Part shown: positions 1-4,748 of the stretch, one piece after another
Position numbering within the stretch: the stretch's first letter is position 1
Layout of the letters: each line of letters opens with the position of its first letter
Notes under the pieces: generated by a model
What the model saw: the letters and a program-made list of their open reading frames with translations, nothing else
Databases searched by the model: none
Told to the model about the DNA's origin: nothing
Position numbers and translations under genes: made by a program
NCBI GenBank assembly: GCA_030673995.1
Contig: DAOUYU010000124.1
Location: 1 to 5,507 of the forward strand
From: Candidatus Aminicenantota bacterium
Lineage (GTDB): Bacteria > Acidobacteriota > Aminicenantia > Aminicenantales > Aminicenantaceae
DNA: 5,507 nucleotides
Reading direction: 5' to 3'

Positions 1-335
1 TTATCAAGTAGATAGTTTGGGTAGGATTAAGAGCGTAGATAAAGTAATACTGGCTGGAAATAGATGGGGAAAATGTGATCGTCACATAAGAGAGCGGATA
101 TTAAAGTTTGGTATCGATATGAATGGTTATTTATATTGTAATTTATCTAAAGATGGTAAAGCAAGACCATTTCTTGTCCATCGTATAGTAGCCAAAGCAT
201 TTATAGCTAATCCTGATAACAAACCTGAAGTTAATCATAAGAAAGGTAATAAAGTAGATTGCCGTGCTATTAGTCTTGAGTGGGTGACAAGATTAGAAAA
301 TATGAGGGATGCGATTAAAAATGGGTTGGTAGATA
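1..335 (+). mobile_element. Probable HNH homing-endonuclease element, right edge only
   Basis: This segment holds the NUMOD4/HNH coding sequence and is more AT-rich than the rest of the window. Its right edge is placed between about 323 and 350: HNH family resemblance on the + strand ends at about 328 (AIKNGL), and YIP1-like resemblance on the - strand fades at about 323-349. No inverted repeat, target duplication or intron core is visible at that edge, and the left edge lies outside the window. A chimeric assembly joint would look the same from this sequence. Confidence 0.4.
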
Positions 336-403
336 ATAAAGGAAAAAATGGTAAGAACAATAAGGAGAGTGATGAGAGTGTCAATCCAGATTGGTTTTTC
401 TGA
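2..403 (+). CDS. NUMOD4/HNH homing endonuclease-like protein, 5'-truncated by the window edge
   Basis: The reading frame is open from the first bases of the window, so the gene starts outside it. A TTG at 17 could be taken as a start, but the residues before it (YQVDS) join the following LGRIKSVDK into the typical NUMOD4 signature (Y-x-V-S-N-x-G-R-I-x-S), so it is internal. Counting that TTG as residue 1, NUMOD4 is followed by the HNH core: VHRIVAKAFIANP (54-66), EVNHKKGN (71-78) and SLEWVTRLENM (87-97). Members of this family are site-specific DNA endonucleases, usually carried by phages, group I introns or free-standing homing elements. H74 is present, but the Asn expected in the NLEW motif is Ser87, so activity is uncertain. 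After AIKNGL (99-104) family resemblance ends, and the last roughly 12 codons are the antisense of a YIP1-like gene. GC is about 34 % over the first 300 bases, lower than the neighbours. The family call is firm; activity and origin are inferred. Confidence 0.8.
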   Translation, partial: YQVDSLGRIKSVDKVILAGNRWGKCDRHIRERILKFGIDMNGYLYCNLSKDGKARPFLVHRIVAKAFIANPDNKPEVNHKKGNKVDCRAISLEWVTRLENMRDAIKNGLVDNKGKNGKNNKESDESVNPDWFF

Positions 404-466
404 TATCGCCTTGAAGGTCAACTTGGGATTAAAGAATATTCCTTGTAGGCGGTTGAATAAGTCCAA
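293..466 (-). pseudogene. YIP1-family membrane protein, N-terminal fragment interrupted by the HNH element
   Basis: Reading the - strand after the ABC ATPase stop, a perfect AAGGAGG (474-480) lies 7 nt before a TTG codon (466-464). The frame gives 57 codons and stops at TAA (295-293). It begins MDLFNRLQGIFFNP and continues KLTFKAISEKPIWIDTL. The pattern G-x-x-x-N-P-x-x-T-F-x-x-I-x-E-K-P-x-W is the usual start of bacterial YIP1-domain proteins (Yip1/PF04893). It is followed by a hydrophobic stretch (residues 31-46, LITLLIVLTIFSFIIY), the first membrane helix. YIP1 proteins are normally around 200 residues with several membrane helices; here the frame ends just after the first. The region opposite the end of this fragment encodes the HNH protein, so the rest of the gene is displaced or missing. 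YIP1-like genes can sit in export operons, which fits its place as third gene here. Its function is unknown. The family call rests on about 40 residues recognised by eye. Confidence 0.68.
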
Positions 467-469
467 GTT

Positions 470-1171
470 CTAACCTCCTTTCTGTATAATATCTATGATT
501 TTTCCATCTTTTATGTGCATAGTACGTTGAGCGAGTTGGGCAATGTCTCTGTCGTGTGTAACGACAATAATAGTGTTTCCTCGAGAATGTATTTTTTGGA
601 AGAGGCTAAGGATTTCCTGCCCTGTTTTAGAATCAAGATTTCCTGTCGGTTCATCGGCAAGGAGGAGGGAAGGTTCGTTGACAAGAGCACGAGCAATAGC
701 CACTCTCTGTCTTTCGCCTCCTGATAGCTCAGAAGGACGGTGGTCCTTTCTATCGAGCATCTCCACCATTTCTAATGCGTTTAAAGCTTTTTCTTTTCTT
801 TCTTTTTTATTAGCTCCTTTGTAAATGAGAGGGATTTCCACATTGTGGAATGCCGTAGCTCGAGGGAGAAGGTTGAAGACCTGAAAAACAAAGCCGATCT
901 CACTGTTTCGGATATAGGCAAGTTCATTATCGCTTAATGTACTGACCAATTTTCCTTTTAAATAATAGTTACCTTCGGTTGGAGTGTCAAGACATCCTAT
1001 TATGTTCATAAGGGTTGATTTTCCAGAACCGGAAGGTCCCATGAGGGCCACAAATTCGTTTCGGGATATGGTGATTGTCACTCCACAGAGAGCCTTGACT
1101 TCCTGTTTTCCTAATTGATAGATTTTCCAGAGGTTTTCCGTGGAAATAAGGTCGTTGTTGTCAACGCTCAT
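470..1171 (-). CDS. ABC transporter ATP-binding protein, LolD/MacB type
   Basis: This is the cytoplasmic ATPase of an exporter in the LolD/MacB/FtsE-like group, which drives extrusion or lipoprotein-release permeases with periplasmic domains. All nucleotide-binding elements are intact: Walker A GPSGSGKST (45-53), Q-loop Gln97 in FQVFNLLP, signature LSGGERQ (149-155), Walker B LLLADE (169-174), D-loop GNLDS (177-181) and H-loop His206 in VVTHD. The 233-residue length is normal for a stand-alone subunit. It starts at ATG only 3 nt after the adaptor stop codon, with a weak GAGG-type ribosome site within the adaptor's 3' end, so the two are co-transcribed and probably translationally coupled. MacB itself is an ATPase-permease fusion. 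Here the permease is absent from this protein and from the visible neighbourhood, and the next gene is YIP1-like. The substrate cannot be told. The family is very secure; the exact transporter type is inferred from the adaptor. Confidence 0.93.
   Translation of the reverse strand: MSVDNNDLISTENLWKIYQLGKQEVKALCGVTITISRNEFVALMGPSGSGKSTLMNIIGCLDTPTEGNYYLKGKLVSTLSDNELAYIRNSEIGFVFQVFNLLPRATAFHNVEIPLIYKGANKKERKEKALNALEMVEMLDRKDHRPSELSGGERQRVAIARALVNEPSLLLADEPTGNLDSKTGQEILSLFQKIHSRGNTIIVVTHDRDIAQLAQRTMHIKDGKIIDIIQKGG
474..480 (-). promoter_or_regulatory. Strong Shine-Dalgarno for the interrupted YIP1-like gene
   Basis: The - strand reads AAGGAGG directly before the TTAG that contains the ATPase stop codon, 7 nt upstream of the TTG at 466. 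This is close to an ideal ribosome binding site, and it overlaps the last codons of the ABC ATPase gene (K-G-G-stop). It is the evidence that decides the TTG start and shows that translation was meant to continue into a further gene of the operon. Confidence 0.75.
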
Positions 1172-1174
1172 CGT

Positions 1175-2338
1175 TTATTTTTCCTCTTCTTTCTTTTCTT
1201 CTACTTTGATCAGCATTTCATCTTTAAGCTGACGGAGAGCACTGTAGGGTCCGACGACAATCTCCTTCCCTTCTTCCAGGCCGGATATGATTTCAATCAT
1301 CATTTCACCCATGATCCCTTTTTCGACAGGACAAAATTTTACTCGGCTGTTCTCAACAACATAGACTCCTTCCTCTTGTTCTTCGTTTTTCTTTTTCTCC
1401 TCTTCTTCTTTTTCTCTTAAAACCAAAGCGGAAATGGGAACAGCAAGGACATCCTTTTTTTCAGCCGTGGTGATATCTGCCGAGGCTGAGAGCCCGGGTT
1501 TCAGATTCTCCGGGGGGCTTTCCAGAGTTATGATGACTTTAAAATCTTTAGATTCCTGGGATGATGTCAATTTCTGGAGGGCAGAACTTCCTATTTCCGT
1601 GACTATTCCACCGACTTTTTGATCAGGAAGAGCATCAATTCTTACCTCTGCCTGATGTCCAATCTTGATGCCGATAACATCGGTTTCATCTACTTCCACC
1701 TCCACTTCCATCACAGAAAGATCTGCGATGGTCATCAGGACTGTTCCAGGATTGTTCATCGTGCCGATCATGGCGATTTCTCCTTCTTCAATACGAAGGC
1801 TTGTGATTATTCCATCGATGGGGGAGTTGTAAGCGGTTTTGCGCAGATTATCCATAGAGCTTTGGAGGGAAGCCCGTGCCTGGTCGATTTGATAGCGGAT
1901 GGATTGTTGCTGAGCTATGGAAATCTCATATAGAGTTTTGGCTTCTTCTAGTTGTTCTTTGGAGAGAAGTTGTTCCTCATAAAGTTTTTTTTGTCTTTCG
2001 TAGAAACTTGTATCTTTTTTTAATCTAGCCTCTGCTTTTATGAGTTCAGTTCTATACAGATGAATGAGAGCTTGGTCCCGCTCAGCATTCGCTTCATATT
2101 GAGTTGAGTCAAGTTTCATGAGAAAATCACCTGCCTTGACCCTTTGTCCTTCTTCTACACTAATTTTGATGATCCTTCCCGGAACCTGGGCGCTTATATT
2201 GACATTTTTTTTAGGCTTAATCTCACCCGATGCCGAGATGGTCGATGCCAGATCATGCTTCTCGACCTTCTCCACGGTAACTTTAATCGCCTTTTCTCTT
2301 TGTGATTGGAGGTTGAAGATTATGATAAGGCCGATCAC
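1175..2338 (-). CDS. MacA-like periplasmic adaptor (HlyD/RND membrane fusion protein)
   Basis: Membrane-fusion adaptors anchor in the inner membrane and link an ABC or RND exporter to an outer-membrane channel. With GTG 2338 as residue 1, a hydrophobic anchor remnant (1-9) is followed by the first lipoyl half-motif (ISAQVPGRIIKI, 48-59, then VEEGQRVKAGDFL). A coiled-coil hairpin rich in Lys, Glu and Gln follows at about 80-165. The second lipoyl half is NSPIDGIITSL (171-181) with EEGE, then beta-barrel segments (EVDETDVIGI, 215-224; KPGLSASADI, 280-289) and the membrane-proximal domain (ISALV, 302-306; GLEEGKEIVV, 353-362). There is no lipobox, so it is a signal-anchored form. An unusual Lys/Glu run (308-323) splits the last domain, and the tail is Lys/Glu-rich. 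The GTG lacks a ribosome site and lies inside the membrane helix. The natural N-terminus is upstream and one base out of frame; see the 2339-2394 entry. First gene of the export operon. Confidence 0.9.
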   Translation of the reverse strand: MIGLIIIFNLQSQREKAIKVTVEKVEKHDLASTISASGEIKPKKNVNISAQVPGRIIKISVEEGQRVKAGDFLMKLDSTQYEANAERDQALIHLYRTELIKAEARLKKDTSFYERQKKLYEEQLLSKEQLEEAKTLYEISIAQQQSIRYQIDQARASLQSSMDNLRKTAYNSPIDGIITSLRIEEGEIAMIGTMNNPGTVLMTIADLSVMEVEVEVDETDVIGIKIGHQAEVRIDALPDQKVGGIVTEIGSSALQKLTSSQESKDFKVIITLESPPENLKPGLSASADITTAEKKDVLAVPISALVLREKEEEEKKKNEEQEEGVYVVENSRVKFCPVEKGIMGEMMIEIISGLEEGKEIVVGPYSALRQLKDEMLIKVEEKKEEEK

Positions 2339-2394
2339 AATGATAACCGCAGAGATGATAATAAGTTTTTTTCTTTTACATTTTTGACCTCTTT
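2339..2394 (-). other. Displaced 5' end of the adaptor gene: ribosome site and ATG one base out of frame
   Basis: The adaptor frame stays open upstream of GTG 2338 to a TAA at 2413-2411 and encodes KRKKLIIISAVII, the start of a classical membrane anchor. It contains no ATG, GTG or TTG. An ATG at 2381-2379 with AAAGAGGT (2394-2387) 6 nt before the ATG (counted from its GG) is ideally placed but is followed at once by TAA. Dropping the single T at - strand position 2378 (an A on +) would give M-K-R-K-K-L-I-I-I joined to the adaptor, about 401 residues in all. A one-base insertion or sequencing error therefore probably separates start and body. The alternative is one missing A in the seven-A run (about 2366-2372) read from an ATG at about 2409, but that ATG has no ribosome site. 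Confidence 0.6.
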
Positions 2395-2409
2395 GGGATT
2401 TATTATCAT

Positions 2410-2415
2410 ATTATA
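2410..2415 (-). promoter_or_regulatory. Candidate -10 element (TATAAT) for the export operon
   Basis: A perfect TATAAT on the - strand would place a transcription start near 2403, leaving a short leader holding the AAAGAGGT ribosome site and the ATG at 2381. No good -35 hexamer lies at 16-18 nt (the best there is about ACTTTT), so the call rests on the -10 match and its position. The sequence is AT-rich, so a chance match is possible. Confidence 0.35.
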
Positions 2416-2458
2416 CTACGATTTGAAAGGCAAAAAGTTTATGCTCAGGTTAACCATT

Positions 2459-2499
2459 TTGAGTTGCTTGAAAAGTTGAGAGTTGTTAATATTGAGTTG
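2459..2499 (+). repeat. Three TTGAG-type direct repeats in the divergent intergenic region
   Basis: TTGAGTTG occurs at 2459-2466 and 2492-2499. A variant with two inserted bases (TTGAGAGTTG) lies at 2476-2485 between them, so the copies start 17 and 16 bases apart. They lie directly before the monophosphatase start at 2502. A similar TTGAGTTC occurs at 3321-3328 upstream of the next gene. They could be operator sites or parts of promoters; with such short repeats in AT-rich DNA, chance is a real alternative. Confidence 0.3.
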
Positions 2500-2501
2500 T
2501 C

Positions 2502-3287
2502 ATGAGATTGGATAGCTACATAGAGGCTGCAAAAGAAGCTGCTCGAAAGGCAGGGACTGTACTCAGAGAAAATATAGATGAGTCCAGCAAAATTATTTTT
2601 AAAGGGGATATAGACCTGGTCACGAATTTTGATACTCAATCCCAGAGTATCATTTTCGAACATCTTTCAAAAAATTTCCCTGATCATGACTTTTTAGCAG
2701 AGGAAGGGCTGAGCGAAGAGAAAGGGGCGGAGTTTCAGTGGATAATCGACCCCCTTGATGGTACGACAAATTATGTTCACAACTTTCCTGTTTTCACTGT
2801 GTCTATTGCCTTAGCGGAGAATATGGAAATAGTGCTCGGAGTGGTCTATGATCCCATGCGGGAAGAGATGTTCTCTGCAATAAAGGGAGAAAGCGCATAT
2901 CTCAACGGAAAAGAGCTCAAGGTTTCTTCTGTCGATGATCTGGATAAGAGTATGGTAGCTACAGGATTTCCTTATGATGTGAGGGAAAGCAAGGAGAACA
3001 ACATCATCCACTTTAATAATTTTTTGACTCGGGTGCAGGGGATCCGACGGTGCGGCTCTGCCGCGATGGATCTTTGCTATGTGGCCTGTGGGAGGTTTGA
3101 TGGATTCTGGGAGTTGAAACTTAAGGCTTGGGATATGGCTGCAGGAGCCTTGATTGTTCAAGAAGCAGGAGGGCGAATTTCTGATTTCCAAGATGGGAAA
3201 TTCAGTTATTTTGATTCTGATATTTTAGCAACCAACGGTTTAATTCACTGTCAGATGGTCAATGTATTGCAGATGAGCAAAAAGTGA
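2502..3287 (+). CDS. suhB: Inositol-1-monophosphatase family protein (SuhB type)
   Basis: A Mg2+-dependent cytoplasmic phosphatase that hydrolyses myo-inositol 1-phosphate and related sugar or polyol phosphates; in E. coli SuhB also joins the rRNA antitermination complex. The 261-residue length matches the family (E. coli SuhB is 267). Metal-binding residues are all visible: Glu67 in FLAEEG, Asp83 and Asp86 in the hallmark DPLDGTTN (83-90), and Asp211 in WDMAAGALIVQEAGG (210-224), with GDIDLVTNFD (35-44) earlier. The ATG is the earliest possible start because an in-frame TGA lies 9 bases upstream (2493-2495). The ribosome site is weak (GAG about 5 nt before the ATG). It is transcribed divergently from the export operon, and no functional tie to it is evident. 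Members of this family also include fructose-1,6-bisphosphatases and 3'-nucleotidases, so the exact substrate is open. Confidence 0.92.
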   Translation: MRLDSYIEAAKEAARKAGTVLRENIDESSKIIFKGDIDLVTNFDTQSQSIIFEHLSKNFPDHDFLAEEGLSEEKGAEFQWIIDPLDGTTNYVHNFPVFTVSIALAENMEIVLGVVYDPMREEMFSAIKGESAYLNGKELKVSSVDDLDKSMVATGFPYDVRESKENNIIHFNNFLTRVQGIRRCGSAAMDLCYVACGRFDGFWELKLKAWDMAAGALIVQEAGGRISDFQDGKFSYFDSDILATNGLIHCQMVNVLQMSKK

Positions 3288-3320
3288 GAGAAGGACCAAA
3301 ATATATAGAGATTTGATTTA

Positions 3321-3347
3321 TTGAGTTCTAACCGATTAAAATATAAG
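3321..3347 (+). promoter_or_regulatory. Possible weak promoter upstream of the M48-like gene
   Basis: TTGAGT (3321-3326) and TATAAG (3342-3347) are separated by 15 bases, shorter than the usual 17. They lie in the 72-base (to ATG 3360) AT-rich gap between the monophosphatase and lipoprotein genes. No hairpin terminator is visible in the gap, so read-through from the monophosphatase is equally possible. Confidence 0.22.
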
Positions 3348-3392
3348 AACAGATACTAAATGAGAAGCAGCAAAAAAAGCCAAGTGAGAAAA

Positions 3393-4748
3393 ATGAAGAC
3401 ATTTGATGTTTCTCTTTTGTCAATAATTCTTCTTCTTCCATTCTTCTTGTCGATTTTTTTAGGTTGTACTGCTGTTGAAAGCTCTGTTTTGAATAAGAAA
3501 GAGGATGAAGCTGAAAAAAGATTTTATCTCATTCCAGAGGGTGATGAAATCGTATATGCCAGAAGGATAGCTTCCGAGATTGAAAAAGAAGTTGTGATTT
3601 TGAAAGATAAATTCTTGAGTAATTTTCTGGATAGAATAAAAAATAGGATTATCAATCGGACTCGTTTTGGCGAACTTGTCGGGAATTGGGAATGGTCCTT
3701 CAAAATTATTGATTCTCCTGATGTCAATGCCTTCACAACATTAGGAGGACAGGTTTATATCTACCGTGGCCTGATTGAAGCCACAGAATCAGAATCCGAG
3801 CTTGCTGGGATTTTAGCTTTTGAGACAGGGCATGTCATGGGCCATCACGTTCACCAGCAGATTAATAAAAAATTGATGAATCAACCTGATTTTAAACCGG
3901 GAGAAATAATTGCAGGAGATAAAGGATGGGAGAGGTTGGATCGGATTTTTTTGGCTGAGGGAGGTGCTTTTGCCTTTTTTTCAAACCTCGAATATGATTC
4001 TTCCAAGATCGAGAAAGCTGACGAATTTGCGCTCATAAATAGTTATGATGCAGAATTCGATCCTCAAGGATTTGTGACCTTGGTTAATCGACTGGGGATA
4101 AGTGAAGAACCTTCTTTCTCCTGGATGAGAAAAAATCCCTGGAACACAAGGAGGCAAAAAAAACTCTTAGCCTATTTGAAATTGCTCCCTTCTTTTCCCT
4201 TTTATGAGGACCCTTCAGGATTCAACGAATTGAGATCTCTGCTCAAGTCTTTACCGTCCACATTTCTCCGTGAGGGAATGGATGAATACCCAGAAACAGA
4301 ACTGGAAACAGACATTCAACTCGCTGTTTTGGGCAATCTGGATTGGACAGATTCCGGACTTGATGTTAGAGAAGGCCAGGAAATTCATTTTGATGCATCC
4401 GGGCAAATCATTCTTCAGGAAGGCAATCCAATTGCCCATTGTGGGCCTGAGGGCTATCCTCTTCAAGACTTGCATCAACCCTTTACAGATAGGAATAAAG
4501 GGGCTTTAATCGGGAGAGTCGTCTGGCTCATTTCTGTTGAAATTGACGAGGAAAAAGAACAAGACATTCGCCATGAGGTTGTTGAAAAGTTTTTTATAGG
4601 ACCAAAAAATACTGTCATGATGCCGTTGAACGGGCGTCTTTATTTGGGAATCAATGAGAATGTTGTAGGCGATAACTCCGGTGAGTTTGAGGTCAAGATC
4701 CGGATAAGAAAGAAAGGAAGGAGACTTACTATTTATTCTTATTATTAA
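3393..4748 (+). CDS. M48-family metallopeptidase-like lipoprotein with C-terminal PA-IL-like domain; zinc motif altered
   Basis: Predicted envelope lipoprotein. The frame allows an ATG at 3360, but ATG 3393 is preferred: a GTGAG ribosome site lies just before it, and it gives a compact signal peptide with a lipobox-like FLGC ending 24 residues later. Counting from 3360, the order is signal and lipid-attachment Cys36, then an M48 (BepA/Oma1-like) domain. That domain shows DSPDVNAFTTLGGQVYIYRG (118-137), the helix LAGILAFETGHVMGHH (148-163), IEKADEFAL (217-225, with Glu218 the likely third zinc ligand) and DPQGF (234-238). The normal HExxH reads F154-E-T-G-H158, so the first zinc-ligand His is lost while Glu155 and His158 remain. 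Residues about 318-450 look like a PA-IL/LecA-type galactose-binding-like domain: WTDSGLDVREGQ, DASGQI, GALIGRV, GRLYLGINEN and DNSGEFEV. Family members act in outer-membrane protein quality control. Here peptidase activity is doubtful and a scaffold or binding role is inferred. Confidence 0.82.
   Translation: MKTFDVSLLSIILLLPFFLSIFLGCTAVESSVLNKKEDEAEKRFYLIPEGDEIVYARRIASEIEKEVVILKDKFLSNFLDRIKNRIINRTRFGELVGNWEWSFKIIDSPDVNAFTTLGGQVYIYRGLIEATESESELAGILAFETGHVMGHHVHQQINKKLMNQPDFKPGEIIAGDKGWERLDRIFLAEGGAFAFFSNLEYDSSKIEKADEFALINSYDAEFDPQGFVTLVNRLGISEEPSFSWMRKNPWNTRRQKKLLAYLKLLPSFPFYEDPSGFNELRSLLKSLPSTFLREGMDEYPETELETDIQLAVLGNLDWTDSGLDVREGQEIHFDASGQIILQEGNPIAHCGPEGYPLQDLHQPFTDRNKGALIGRVVWLISVEIDEEKEQDIRHEVVEKFFIGPKNTVMMPLNGRLYLGINENVVGDNSGEFEVKIRIRKKGRRLTIYSYY

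Noticed and set aside
17..19. TTG as the start of the HNH gene
   Set aside because: The frame is open to the window edge and the residues before the TTG complete the NUMOD4 signature, so the gene is truncated by the window.
1115..1420. + strand open frame rich in Phe and Leu over the ATPase/adaptor junction
   Set aside because: It is the antisense of the Lys/Glu-rich purine tracts, and its hydrophobicity is a by-product of that composition.
2464..2492. TTGCTT (2464-2469) and TAATAT (2487-2492) as the suhB promoter
   Set aside because: The 17-base spacing fits, but both boxes are poor and transcription would start about 3 bases before the ATG. Possible only if the message is leaderless.
2811..3191. 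Long - strand open frame opposite suhB
   Set aside because: It has no recognisable domain and lies wholly antisense to a gene with clear catalytic motifs.
3288..3359. Terminator or small RNA between suhB and the M48-like gene
   Set aside because: No GC-rich inverted repeat followed by a T-run is visible in the AT-rich gap.
3360..3362. ATG 3360 as the start of the lipoprotein
   Set aside because: There is no ribosome site before it and it gives an unusually long n-region; ATG 3393 has GTGAG before it and a standard signal-peptide length. Not fully excluded.
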